This document shows positions 48,045 to 59,263 of a stretch of 64,000 bases of DNA, piece by piece. How positions within the stretch are numbered: position 1 is the stretch's first letter; every line of letters begins with the position of its first letter. This DNA is from Lactuca virosa (taxonomy: Eukaryota > Streptophyta > Magnoliopsida > Asterales > Asteraceae), in assembly GCA_928212115.1 (NCBI GenBank), contig CAKMRJ010005523.1, positions 105,179,220 through 105,243,219 on the forward strand. The letters run 5' to 3'. Position numbers and translations under genes: made by a program. Under the pieces are notes generated by a model. That model did no database searches and was not told the DNA's origin. It saw only the letters and a program-made list of their open reading frames with translations.

Positions 48045-50477
48045 TTAGACCGTAAACTGCTTTGTCAAGAATATAACAGTGGTTGGGATATTTTCATTTA
48101 CAAATCCAGGTGGTTGCTCCACATAAACGGTCTCTTCCAGTTCGCCATTTAAGAATGCACACTTCACATCCATTTGAAAAACTTCAAAATTTTTGTGTGC
48201 TGCATATGCCAAGAAGATGCGAACGGATTCCAACCTTGCAACGGGTGCGAAGGTCTCTTCGTAGTCAATCCCTTCTTCCTGGCAATAACCTTTGACCACA
48301 AGCCTAGCTTTGTTCCTGATCACATTCCCTTCTTTATCCATTTTATTCCGAAACACCCATTTTAAACCAACAACCGATGCATCTGGGGGAGTTGGAATCA
48401 GTCTCCAAACTTTGTTTCGTTCGAACTCATTGAGTTCATCTTGCATTGCTTGCACCCAGTCAGAGTGATCGAGAGCAGTTTTGACGGTTTTGGGTTCAAT
48501 ATTGGATACGAATGAATTAAACATACAAAATTCTACTTTGGAGAATAATGCAGTTTGCTTCGCTTTCAGTTGAGAACGGGTAAGGACACCTGCAGAGGAT
48601 TCACCAATAACTTGAGCTTTTGGGTGATCTCTTGTCCATTTGGTCATAGGAGGATAATTTGGATCTAAGGATGGATTTAGCTCAGCATTTACTTCCTCGA
48701 ATTCAGATTGAACAGATTGAGCATCCGAGTCATCATTCGCTTCTTTATTCTCCCCCTCGAATGATGCAAACTCGTTGACCTCGGGAATTGAATCATCACC
48801 TGCGAATAGAGGTTCGTGGGTCATGGTTGGTGGGGACCAATCTCCATCAGAAGGAAGCTCAGTAGAAATGGGTGACACAAAACTCTCCTCCTACATAGAA
48901 GCATTTGTGGTTAGAGGTGTAGCATCCTCCCCCTGGAATTGTGTGTTAGACCCAGAATTTTCCCCCTGGAAAGTGGTGCGCGTATCTCGAGGGACATTTC
49001 CAATGAATGGCTGTTGTGGCATGTCCTTCGCAGCATCATCGATAATCTTCTTAAGTTTGTCGACTTTATTTTCCACTGCCTTAGCTTCAGATGAGATAGT
49101 TTTCGCAGGTTCATCAAAGAGTAACATGAATTCTTCATAAAGTTTGGACATAGGAATAACGGCTGGACAAGGTTTAGGAAATATTTCCTTGATCTGACTT
49201 TTGTTTGACTGAATTCGCTTTAGATAAATGTCGTCAAACGTGAGATTGTAGGTTTCTTCTATCTTCTTTGAGCGTTTTTTGAGAACCCTATATGCCTTGG
49301 ATGTTAGTGAATATCCCAAGAATATACCTTCTTCAGCTTTCACATCGAACTTTTTCCGTTGTTCTTTGGAGTTGAAGATGAAACACCTGGAGCCAAAAAC
49401 ATGGAAAAACTTAACGTTAGGTTTGCGATTATTTATGATTTCATAAGAAGTTATTGAGAATCACTTATTTAGGATGGATCGATTTTGGGTAAAGCAAGCG
49501 GTAGCAATCGCATCAGCCCAGAAGTAGAGTGGCAAACATGCGAACGATAACATGGTTCGTGCAGCTTCACATAAGGAACGGTTTCGTCTTTCAACCACGC
49601 CATTCTGTTGTGGAGTGTAGGGAGCAGAGAAGTTGTGTGTGACTCCCTTTTCAGCAAGAAATTCTTCAAACGCTTGGTTTTTGAATTCTAGCCCGTTGTC
49701 GCTGCGAACGTTGCGAACCAGCTTTCGCAGTTGAAGTTCGATTTGCTTGATAAAGTCCTTGAGCTTTGGCGTTGCTTCAGATTTCTGTCTAAGAAAGAAC
49801 ACCCAAGTGAAACGTGAAAAATCATCTACAATTACTAGAATATACTTACTACCACCAACGCTTTCAATAGCAGAAGGCCCGCAAAGGTCGATGTGTAGAA
49901 GTTCCAAAGGTTCGATGACTTTCGTGTTCACAATAGTTGGATGACTTTTTCTACTTTGCTTTCCCATCTCACAGGCTGCACACAAATGATCCTTGTCGAA
50001 TTTCAATAGAGGAAGTCCTCGCACATGATCACCAAGAACGAGCTTGTTGATGTCTTTGAAGTTTAAGTGCGAAAGACGCCTATGCCATAACCAGCTTTCG
50101 TCTGAGTGAGCTTTTGTAAGCAGGCAAATGGCAGGCTTTCCTCGTATCGGGTTTAGATTCAGTGGATACATTTCACCCTTTCGTTGTGATTTCAGAAGAA
50201 CAGTCTTGGATTTCTTTTCAATGATTTCTGATCCTTCGTCATCAAATGACACTTTCAATCCGGTTCCTACAACCAACTGTGAGACACTGATTAGGTTGTG
50301 CTGCAAGCCTTCAACATAAGCCACTTTACGAACAGAGAATTCCCATCGTTATCAGCCGTAGCCTTTTATTCTGCCAAAAGAATTATTCCCGTATTTTACG
50401 TTGCCGCCATCCTTGAGAGCCCTGAACTCTCGTAGTTCCTCCTTTCTTCCTGTCATGTGACGTGAACAGCCACTGTC
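48045..50477 (-). pseudogene. copia D protease end - integrase - RT
   Basis: The protease site at 50466-50477 keeps D-S-G-C followed by HMTG. The integrase zinc region has WLWHRRLSHLNF and CAACEMGKQSR; the core has HIDLCGPS, NVRSDNGLEF and NGVVERRNR (49461-50324). A stop after RSILNK and a break near 49343-49460 interrupt it. The connecting region 48891-49343 holds EGIFLGYSL. RT follows (48045-48878) with VGLKWVFRNKMDK, KARLVVKGYCQ, QMDVKCAFLNGEL (Gly to Cys), then a frameshift near 48100. Confidence 0.87.
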
Positions 50478-50670
50478 GATGTACCATTCAGTGTCGAACT
50501 GTTCGTCACGAATAACCTGCAACATTTAAGCAGATTTAGGAACCCAAAGTTTCTTGGGTCCTTGTGAGCCTTTCACAGAACTAGGAAAAGTAATATCAAG
50601 ATTAACCATATATGTTCGTTTTATGAGAGTGGTTTCATCTTTTCGTTTGATGGTGAAAACTTTGATTTTG

Positions 50671-52617
50671 TTAATCTTTTGAGTTAGTTTCTTTAGAATC
50701 AAAAGTTTTATTCTTGTTATTAGCTTGATTCTTGACGGGTTTCTTTTCAGCTTCCTTAGGGTTAAGATTAGTTTTCTTAGTTTGAGCTTTCGGTTTCGAA
50801 AATAGCTTTCCCTTGCCTTTGACGTTATTAGATGTAGACTTCGTGGATTGAGAGTGACAAGGCTTTGGTCTCTCCATTGGATGCTTTGTGAAGAAGGGTT
50901 TTGGAGTCCCTTTTCGCTGAGAGTCGCTTGGACTATGAGAAAAACAATGCAAACACTGATTGGAGTTCACTTGCGAAGGAGCTTTCGCTTTGTGATTCAT
51001 TCTTCTTTCGTAGCGAACATAATCTGAATTTTGGGATTGCCAAAATTGCTTCCTTTCACTGAGATTTCTTCTATATCTGTCATTCCTTTGTCGTTTTTGA
51101 TCAGCAAGTTGTTTTGATAGCTTATGGATGTTCACCCTAGGATTCTCTTTTCTCACTTCTTGTTCACCCTTCACGGGGTTAGGTTCGCTGTGAACCTCCT
51201 TGGTACCACTAGGGCTACCTTTCGCAAATGTTGAGCGATTATTCAAGGGTTCAGCCACGTATCTTCCTTTGACATTCCAGGAAGTTCTTTCAGATAAACC
51301 AACGGTTTCGTCAGCATTATCTATGGGAGCTGACCAGAAGAATTCATCACATCCGTCTTTGTTGTCTTCGTCGACAATGGTCTTTAGCTCGACGGTTTGA
51401 TTTTCGGTTACCCCATTAACTTTAAAAACTTGATTGGGCGTTGTTTGAACTTTTGGAAAAAATGTTGCTTTTTCTTTCAAAATTTCAGGTTTTTTTGAAC
51501 AACTCTTGCGAATTTAACAAAATTTTCAGAAATAAGAGCTTTCGCAGGTTGAGATTCAATTTTAACAAACTCTGAGCAGTCAACCTCATCCTCTACAGAA
51601 ATGTCACTCATATCACTATGCTCGTCGAATTCAGAAGTGCTTTCAACATTTATTTTATTTTCTGAACTCAAATTGGTATTCAATGAATCAAAATTTTGCA
51701 CAGTATCAGATTTGATCTGCTTTTTATCATTTTCATCCAGAAGTTGTTTCAACATGTTTTTGTGGTCCTTGGACTTAATGTAATTTTCAATACGTTCAAG
51801 TCCGACTTTGTATGCATTAGAAGTTACTTCAGACGAAACAATAGATCCGCATTTGTAGCAATCTGCGTCTATTTCGTCTTCCTTTTATTCGAGAAATGGC
51901 AAAATCATTTTATGGATTTTCTTACCGATTTCACAATCAAGGTGCAGTTGAGTAATATTAAAGTAAAGCCTTTTTGCAATCAAACAAAAAATGTTTCGCT
52001 ATTTTAAAAGCATTAAATTATCTCTCTGCAAATAAATAGATTCGTCCCTAGACTTAGACAAATCCAACTCAACCTTCTGGATCCACATACGCCTCTCCTC
52101 ACTCTTGGATGTTTCCCTGCTCAATTGATCGGTTAGGTTAGAGTTTGATAGTCGGATTCGCTTTAAACTATCGCTTTACTTGAAAAGGTGAATTTTAGAT
52201 CGTTAAGTTCTATTTCGTATCTAGATACAGGAATATTAAGTGATTCAAGAATGGAATTTACCTTATTGATCAATTGTTCGCATTCGTTGATCTGTTCTGT
52301 AATAGGCCTTCCCACGAAACAGCTATCTTCGCTCCTTCCACTCCCACTTGCATTCTCCTGCATCTGCGATCCGCCTTCAGTCACATCAAGCATCTTCCTG
52401 AGTACTGCGAATCCTGTTCTTTCGCAACAAACGCCCTTCCATGTGTGGGCTTGCGTACTTCTTCATCCTCTGAGTCTGTTGACCATACTTCCACTCCTCC
52501 GAACTCACCTTGAGCCAAGTTTTACTGTACAACAAAAGCAGACATAGAATTATCATTAGATTTCTTCTTATTATTTTCTTCCAGCTTTCGCATGTGATAG
52601 GACTCCTCATCCTCTCC
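50671..52617 (-). pseudogene. copia D gag C-terminal extension and linker, decayed
   Basis: Basic, Asn/Lys/Ser-rich open pieces (50671-51480, 269 codons; 51477-51755; 52163-52393) lie between the Gag knuckle and the protease. The largest has ADQKRQRNDRYRRNLSERKQ and an Asn/Lys-rich end. This is equivalent to the extension after the knuckle in copia C. The reading frames are broken by several stops and shifts. Confidence 0.6.
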
Positions 52618-53682
52618 TTAATTCTTCTCATTCTTCCTTCGCAACATGCACTCCTTTGCAAGATGGTTTTTACCATGACAATAATTGCAATCGTATCCGG
52701 AGTCACAAACTACCTTTTTCTCCTTCTTCTCTTCCTCTTTCTGAGATCCACTTTTGTTCTCCTCTTTCACTTTCTCCGAGCTATAGCTTCCCTGCCGGTT
52801 CCTATTTTTGCTTGAGGGAAACTTCTTCCTAGCAAATCGCTTAGGGTTAGAAACCATTAAAGCAAAATCTTCGTTTGAGAGCTCGTACTCAGAATGATCT
52901 GAATCAAAACCGTCATCAGCAGCAGTCTTGCCTTTCGCAACTAAGGCTAAAGACCCCATCCCAGTCATCATCTTTGCTTCTTTCAGTACTTCACTCTCTC
53001 GCGCCTTCAGAATTTCTACAAGCCTCGCAAGAGTATAGTTCTTGAACTGTTCGTGTGCTTTAACAGTTGACACCTCTGCCTTCCACTCTGATCGTAGCCC
53101 GTTCATGAACGTGACCTTTTGCTCAATCAGCTCATGTCCAATCCCGTGCTTCGTCATCTTGCTGAGAATATGATTATATAGATTGAAAGTGGCACTCAGA
53201 GTTTCTTCAGGATTTTGAACGAACTCGCCAAAATCGGATAACAAGAGCGTTTGAGTCGAGTGTTCTAGATCTGTGTCTGTGGAATAGAGCTCTCTCAACC
53301 TATCCCACATAGCCTTCGCTGTGTCACATGAGCTTACAAGACGAAAAGTATCTGCTTGCAAAGCGAATCGGATGATCCTCATCCATTTAATGTTGCTTAA
53401 GAGTTTGTCTTTTTCGTCTTGAGGCACGTCCTTCACGTCAAGAAGCTGTTGGTTGTATTCTTTATGCGTTTTGATTTTTCTTTTGGTCGCTGTGTGAACA
53501 AACGAACCTAGAGTGATTAATTCCCAAATCAGATAACCATTATCTTCTGAACCTAAAACATAATCTTTAAAGTGCATCACCCAGACTTCATATTCTCGAG
53601 GAAAAAGAATCAGGATTCTGGTTGTTGATCCGATGCTGCTTGAGATATTCAAGGAGTTGATGTTTGAATCGTCGTTCTGCAT
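52618..53682 (-). CDS. copia D gag, intact to the zinc knuckle
   Basis: A 354-codon frame runs from the ATG at 53682 (MQNDDSNINSLNISS). It has the copia Gag domain (YEVWVMHFKDYVLG, TAKAMWDRLRELYS, NPEETLSATFNLYNHIL, TFMNGLRSEWK), an acidic stretch, a Lys/Glu-rich linker and the CCHC knuckle CNYCHGKNHLAKEC near the end. The frame stops 12 residues after the knuckle; longer Gag proteins in this lineage continue further, so the stop may be premature. Gag binds and packages element RNA in cytoplasmic particles. Confidence 0.87.
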   Translation of the reverse strand: MQNDDSNINSLNISSSIGSTTRILILFPREYEVWVMHFKDYVLGSEDNGYLIWELITLGSFVHTATKRKIKTHKEYNQQLLDVKDVPQDEKDKLLSNIKWMRIIRFALQADTFRLVSSCDTAKAMWDRLRELYSTDTDLEHSTQTLLLSDFGEFVQNPEETLSATFNLYNHILSKMTKHGIGHELIEQKVTFMNGLRSEWKAEVSTVKAHEQFKNYTLARLVEILKARESEVLKEAKMMTGMGSLALVAKGKTAADDGFDSDHSEYELSNEDFALMVSNPKRFARKKFPSSKNRNRQGSYSSEKVKEENKSGSQKEEEKKEKKVVCDSGYDCNYCHGKNHLAKECMLRRKNEKN

Positions 53683-53859
53683 GGTGAATAATCTTTTAAT
53701 ACCTGCAATTAATCAGACTGTAAACACTTATTAGGTTAATATTGATATCACAGAGTTACGTCAATAAATCAGTGACGGATCTAAACAGGTCCAATATTTG
53801 CGGAAACCCTAATAATTTCATCAAACAGAAGGGTTGCGTATTAAGTACACAGTCTCCTG

Positions 53860-53870
53860 CTCTGATACCA
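53860..53870 (-). other. copia D primer-binding site
   Basis: The minus strand reads TGGTATCAGAG, two bases from the 5' LTR, complementary to initiator tRNA-Met. Confidence 0.9.
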
Positions 53871-53872
53871 AT

Positions 53873-54172
53873 TGATAGGAATAAATCCTTAATGATCAAA
53901 TAGATTAAAACAGGTAAACAAGAACACAATGTGATCAAACTGGTGCTGAATGATTAACAGTCACGCCCCAGAAGAACTAGATAAAGAATTGCTTCTGTAG
54001 AGGCGTAAAATAGGGTTACAAAGATAATTATGAGAGTTAACTAAAATACGTAGCATGCATGCACCTTTTATACCATAACCCAAGCAGCAAATACGAGTGG
54101 ACAGGCCCAACTCGTTTATACAAAATGGACTAGACAAAACAGGCCCAATGACACAACACTAAATCTTCAACA
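53873..54172 (-). repeat. copia D 5' LTR
   Basis: This 300 bp repeat is paired with 41496-41795. The TATA box lies at 54064-54072. The target duplication ATCTT follows. Confidence 0.95.
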
Positions 54173-55012
54173 ATCTTCCAGTGGCATATTAAGGTCAAGA
54201 TTGTCAATCGTCCAAAGATGATCGGTCAAATGGCGGAGAAGATCAACATGGATTACTGTATTGTTGATTATCATCATTCTCCGTGTCCATTCTTGGCCAC
54301 CATAGTCTAATGGTTGTGTGTCAGGGATCACTTTATTCTCGTCGTACACACATATTGCGTTTCCTTCATGATCTAGTATCATATTTTGCAATATGAAACA
54401 TGTATACATCACCTCTGTCATAGTAGAAATATCACGAAACATTGGTGCATTGGAAAGTATTTGTCAATGCTTTTTAAGTGTTATAAATTCTCGTTCGATA
54501 TATTTTCTCTCTTTTTCTTGGACTCATTAAATCTCGACCTTTTTAGGTCATCCGGATACAACAAAGTTTTAACGAAAACAAAAAAGTCACGATAGATCAC
54601 ATCGACAAGATAGTAACCAAATTTGTTTTCTATTCCTCAGAGTACAAATGATGAATCTAGAGCAATATTGTCATACATTTTAATGAAAATTGGTGAATTA
54701 TTGAGAATATTAACGTCATTAATCGAACCGGCACTACCGCATTAGACATGCCAGAACCACAAATCCTGTGAGGTTATAACTTCAAGTACGACTGTCGGAT
54801 AATGATAATTGGCCTTTGTGAATTGCCCATGATATGTATTTGGACACATATTCCTTCTCCAATGCATGAAATCAAAACTTCCTTACATCCCAGGTAAACC
54901 ATGCACGTTCGCATGATGAGTATACAACTATTGTATGTCAATGGAAGTAGGATGACGCAAAAATAGTGGACCGGACAAAGACATGATAGATCTGCAAATT
55001 TTGTAAAGACTT
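54173..55012 (-). pseudogene. PIF/Harbinger transposase, DDE domain, interrupted at both ends
   Basis: The minus-strand translation, with several stops, shows the plant Harbinger nuclease pattern: LFLRHPT, HANVHGLPGM, GSFDFMHWR (first catalytic Asp), TKANYHYPTVVLEV, GSAGSINDVNILNNSP and CFILQNMILDHEGNA. The last 91 codons (54167-54442) are open. The transposase cuts and pastes its element at TTA-like targets. Copia D is inserted in the C-terminal codons and the N-terminal part is replaced by the gypsy E LTR at 55013. The domestication alternative (HARBI1/ALP1-like host gene) is unlikely given the stops. Confidence 0.8.
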
Positions 55013-55071
55013 TGTAACACCCGGTTCCTGGTACGTATTTAAATTCAAGTAAGTCTACGTTTTGCTCTGGG

Positions 55072-56187
55072 ACTCGGCGAGTTGGAGGCCCAACTCGTCG
55101 AGTAGACTCGATATTTACCGGGAAGTTTAATGACCAACTCGACGAGTCAGGAGACTGAATCGACGAGTAGAAGTTGTCTGGATGAAACCCTAATATTTGG
55201 GTTTTGCACCCTATTTAAACAACTTATAACGCCCCAACAAATCCTCCATTGTTCCTCCCAACCCAGAGAAAGCCCTAACTCGAACCCTAAGCCTCTTTTG
55301 AGTGTTTTTGAGCTTTTTGGTGACTTTTGTGTGCATTTGAAGTTGGAAGAGAAGGAGGAAGCTTGGGAGTTCAAATGCAAGCTTGTGGATTCAGAGGTTC
55401 TGCTTCATTCGCAGTTCATTCAAGGTAAAAAAGCTTGAACCTTAACCATCTATCTCTTAGATCTTTTTGGGGCAATTTTCTACCCTTTTTATGAGTTGTG
55501 AAGTTATAGTCGGATTTTGTGAGTGTGTTTGGAGCTACACTTCAGATCTGGAACCATTGAGGGTTCCCATGCAATAAAGATGCCAACTTTATGGCCATGG
55601 GAGACCCATGCTTCTTATATACCTCTTGTTATGGATTTTGAGCCAAAAACCCCCATGCATGGACGTCAAGATTGGAACTTTACGTATAAAATGGACCCTA
55701 GGAGGTCAGATCTATGGTCTTGATGCATTAAGACCCATTAAAATCGACTGAATAGTTTTGGACAAAGAGGGACTCGGCGAGTCACTTGGGTGACTCGGAG
55801 AGTCGGGTCATGTTTTCTCCCTAATGCTTTCTGGAAATGGCCATTGGTTGAGTGGAAGGAACACTTAGCCTGTTAGGGGTCGGTGATGGACTTCAAGATC
55901 AAAGGACTCGATGAGTTCACTAAGAAACTCGGCAAGTTCAAGGCAATGTCCCAACCACATGAAGACAGACTCGGTGAGTTCAAGGATGAACTCCGCGAGT
56001 CATAGACTGAACACCTTCATATGGATGAAGATGAACTCGACGAGTTCAAGGACGAACTCGGCGAGTCAGTTGAAGATAGTTGGATATGTTATTGAAGGCG
56101 AACTCATCGAGCTCTTGCTAGACTCGACGAGTAGGGACGGGATGGTAGCATGGGGACTCGGCGAGTTGGCAGACCAACTCGGCGAGT
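55072..56187. repeat. iterated near-palindrome ACTCGNCGAGT
   Basis: About 15 copies or one- to two-base variants occur, for example at 55072, 55093, 55137, 55158, 55772, 55793, 55906, 55927, 55970, 56036, 56056, 56122, 56156 and 56177. They often come in pairs about 20 bp apart, with the dense block at 55906-56187. The motif is strongly self-complementary and has two CG sites. Confidence 0.9.
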
Positions 56188-56694
56188 GAAGTCAACCAGA
56201 TGTTGACTTTGACCAAATTTGACTTTGACCAAGGTTTTGACCTTGACTTTGACTTGGACTTGAGTTGATCCTTGTAGGGGTTATGAGTATGAAATGGTAA
56301 CTTAGAAAGGATGTTGTGTAGGGATCAAGGAGTCGAGAAGAGTTGATTTCCATACCGAGGACAGTGCAGACACTACACGACATTGATGTGAGTTACCTAC
56401 CAGTAGAAGTGGGTCTATGGCACCAAGGTTGACCCACTAATAGTTGATTACAGTTGAGATGATTGTCTTTTTGATAATTGTCTGGTTTGCTATTACTTGA
56501 TGTGTTCTATGTGCCAGTATGATATGTTCTATGTGATAGTGGTAGTAGGAGGGGAATAGTCCCCCGATTCGGTCCTTAGGGTCGAAGGGTAGGTCGGACA
56601 CCGCAGATATGTCTGACAGCATGACTAGGATATGTTATTATGTGATAGTAGTAGGGGGTGAAATGGTCCCCGTGACCGGGTGAGATAGACCGGA

Positions 56695-56823
56695 GGGTAG
56701 GCAGGCACCCCAGAATGGCCTGACACGGGTAGGTCAGCACCCCAGAATGGCTTGACATGGGTAGGTCAGCACCCCAGAATGGCTTGACATGGGTAGGTCT
56801 GGCACCCCAGAATTGCCCGACAG
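56695..56823 (+). repeat. 32 bp tandem repeat, four units
   Basis: Units starting GGGTAGG begin at 56695, 56727, 56759 and 56791, each with CACCCCAGAATGGC. The middle two are identical and the outer two differ by a few bases. Confidence 0.93.
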
Positions 56824-57145
56824 AATGTATGTTGTATGGCATGTGGTATGATGGGGGAAACTCACTAAGCTTTGTGCTTACGGTTTTCAGTTTTGGTTTC
56901 AGGTACCTCTTCATCTAAGGGGAAGGAGCCGGCAGGGTAGCAGCGCATCGCACACACATGATTCCGCATTTGAGAACCCTGGGATTGTACTATGACATTA
57001 TACTATTTGACATTATGGGTTTTGAGACATGTAATTATGGTTTTGTGGTTTGACGTGATATTAGTAATGTTTTCCACAAACAATTTCCCAAGTATTATAA
57101 TTAAAAACAAAAAATTTTGGTCTCAATTTTTGGGATGTTACAAGT

Positions 57146-57158
57146 TGGTATCAGAGCC
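57146..57158 (+). other. gypsy E primer-binding site
   Basis: TGGTATCAGAGCC, complementary to initiator tRNA-Met, lies three bases after the LTR end. Confidence 0.92.
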
Positions 57159-57926
57159 TTGGTTTGAGGGATTCAGGCACACCTTCAGGGGTGTCTGAAC
57201 CCAAATCGAAGTCTTGAAAGATTTTTACAAGAAAAAAAAATAGTTTTCTAAAGTTTAAAAATAAGGAGTTTTGAGAAAGAACAAGGTGTGTGATGCATGC
57301 GATTGGCAGAGCTCAAGTAAGTTTTCCCCAAGATACCCATACATGATATGTTATGATTATATGATATGATTATGAGAACTGAATGCTAGACTAGGGGTAA
57401 GGATATAGGGAGGATGCCTTGTATGCCTGTTATGTGATTGTGATAACTGCATGCTAGATTAGGGCTAAGGATCTGGGAAGGATGCCTTATATGCCTGTTG
57501 TATGAGTTTATTGAGTTATATGCTAGGGCTGGTTAGTCAGCAGTATGGTAGCCTGATTAGATTATGCTTGGTAATGGTTACTCAATGCAAAAATGTTGCT
57601 TGCTTTGTGCTTATAGGGGTTCCCACTAGCTTTAACTAACTAGTAAGAGAATATGTTATGGTATTTGCAAGCTAGTTAGGGAAAGATGGTAGGGACTCCT
57701 TGTGCAGCTGATGGCGAAGAGTAGGTCGGAGAGTGCCCTAGGACAAGCCTAGGATGAGATTAGCTTGGAAAGCAGTATTAGTAGAAGGGACTTGGCGAAG
57801 TCGAAGCAATCCTTGAGGAAAGTACGGATAGATGTGGAAGGTAGTATGGGCCCGTACTACTAGAAGCAGTGGATCCGTACTCGAATTAAGGAGGGCTAAG
57901 ATAGAACCAGGAAACTTGCAGAGTGT
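57159..57926 (+). other. gypsy E untranslated leader with 68 bp duplication
   Basis: This is the non-coding stretch before gag. The phrase AACTG(A/C)ATGCTAGA... GGATGCCTT occurs at 57377 and 57445, a 68 bp direct repeat with about 10 differences. Confidence 0.6.
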
Positions 57927-59189
57927 GTGAGACCTCTCGAGAGTATGTATGACCCTGAAGATTATGTGTCTTACTTCATAATGATGGTTACGCGACATGG
58001 AGCAGGAGGTTCAGGGTCTGAATCCGGATCAGGATCAATCTCGGGTGCGGGATCCGAGCAGGTTGACGACGGGCTACGCGAGTTCATCGCGTCTGAGATC
58101 ACGAGAGGTATCCTTGAGTCGACTCCGGTTATTTTTGGGTCGATCAAGGAGGGGATTGTTGAGCTGATGGAGGATCGTCTCCGGGCATTCAGGAGTGACT
58201 TGGCATCCAGCCAATCAGGGACACGCACACTGTCCTTCAAGGACTTCAGGGGGAGTGGTGCACCAGACTTTCACGGGGCGAAGGACCCCATTGCTGTCAG
58301 GAGATGGATCCCAGACATCGAGTCTGCGCAGTTGACGAGCTTCATCCCGGAGGGGTCAAAGGTTCGATATGCGGCAGGTTGTTTGAGGGACAGGGCTAGG
58401 GATTGGTGGGAGCCAGTTGGTGATTCCTTGGGAGCCTCCGTCATTGAGGCTATGACCCGGTCGGACTTTGTGACTAGGTTCAGGGATGATTTTGCGCCAG
58501 CTATGGAGCTTCAGCAGCTGGCCAGGGAGGTTCTTGATATGAGACAGACTACGGAGACAGTGGCGGAGATCACCGCCAAGTTCCGAGAGAGGGCTTTGTT
58601 GGTACTCTAGTATGCGGGGGATGAGGAAATGCGGAATACCCGCTATCATGACATGTTAAGAGCTGATATTCGGGAGCATGTCAGCTACTCAGCCTGCCCG
58701 ACCCTAGAGTCTATGATTGCCAGGGCGATGGAGGGGGAGATTGATTTAGAGCACCTCAGGAAGAGGAAGGCAGAGACGGAGCAGGTTACTGGGGTTTCGG
58801 GGAATAAACCCAAGGGATCTGAAACTAGGCTGAAGGGCCAGCTGGGCCAGAGCCGTTGCAGGAAATGCGGTAGGCCGCATGAGGGAGCTTGTAGACCGGG
58901 ATCGTCAGGCTGCTACAAGTGCGACAAGACGGGGCACTTTGGCAGGGATTGTACTGCCCCTGCCCCTACTGTTCAGACGTTAGACCTGATTTGCTTTCAT
59001 TGCGATTAGAGGGCCATAAAAAGGCCAACTTCCCTAGGCTGACAGCAGCAGCGCCAGTAGTGGCGCCAACTCCAGTGACTACTCGGGTTACAGATGGCCG
59101 GAAGGTCAAGTCAGAGGCTCCAGTGGTGAGGATCCGAGCTTTCCAGTTGACAGCCGAAGAGGTACGCGCCACACCCGATGTTGTGATGG
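57927..59189 (+). pseudogene. gypsy E gag
   Basis: The frame opens at 57927; a more typical start may be the ATG at 57984 (MVTRHGAGGSGSES). The Gag domain includes FKDFRGSGAPDFHGAKDP, VRYAAGCLRDRARDWW and DFVTRFRDDFAP. A TAG at 58608 stands where Gln is likely (ALLVL-YAGDEE), and the same frame resumes with DMLRADIREHVS to the CRKCGRPHEGAC and CYKCDKTGHFGRDC motifs. A further TAG and a frameshift near 59008 follow, after which the linker continues (VRIRAFQLTAEEV) to ATPDVVMG at the proposed 5' splice site. Confidence 0.82.
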
Positions 59190-59263
59190 GTATGATTTAT
59201 TCTCTCTAGCTTTTATTATATGTCGCTTGTGATATTGATATGCCATGTTATATGTTTGTTTAG
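59190..59263 (+). other. probable 74 bp intron between gag and protease
   Basis: GTATGATTT at 59190 and TTTGTTTAG ending at 59263 border an AT-rich stretch. Joining 59189 to 59264 keeps the frame from DVVMG into SFHVNGIPVQVLFDSG, the usual gag-protease border of Tekay/Del elements; compare VVTGTFLLDN in gypsy B. Unspliced reading meets a TAG after MIYSL. The length is near the lower limit of plant introns. Confidence 0.6.

Larger units (their letters stand above)
41496..54172 (-). mobile_element. copia D: SIRE/Maximus-like retrotransposon, 12.7 kb, with 3' accessory ORF
   Basis: The 300 bp LTRs (41496-41795, 53873-54172) begin TGATAGGAAT and end CTTCAACA, with ATCTT duplicated at 41491-41495 and 54173-54177. 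The minus-strand order is gag, gag extension, protease, integrase, RT, RNase H, spacer, accessory ORF. The LTRs differ at about 10 of 300 positions by my count. Its internal layout matches copia C but its LTR is half as long and unrelated. Gag is intact; the other regions are broken. Confidence 0.93.
55013..57142 (+). repeat. gypsy E 5' LTR
   Basis: It starts TGTAACACCC and ends GGGATGTTACA, two bases plus T before the primer site. A TATA-like CTATTTAAAC at 55211 follows AAACCCTAATATTTGGG. It holds the ACTCGNCGAGT words and a 32 bp tandem repeat. The partner LTR is outside the window. Confidence 0.85.

Noticed and set aside
55147..55438. 102-codon plus-strand and 77-codon minus-strand frames in the gypsy E LTR
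   Set aside because: Within the LTR leader, overlapping on both strands, no domain.
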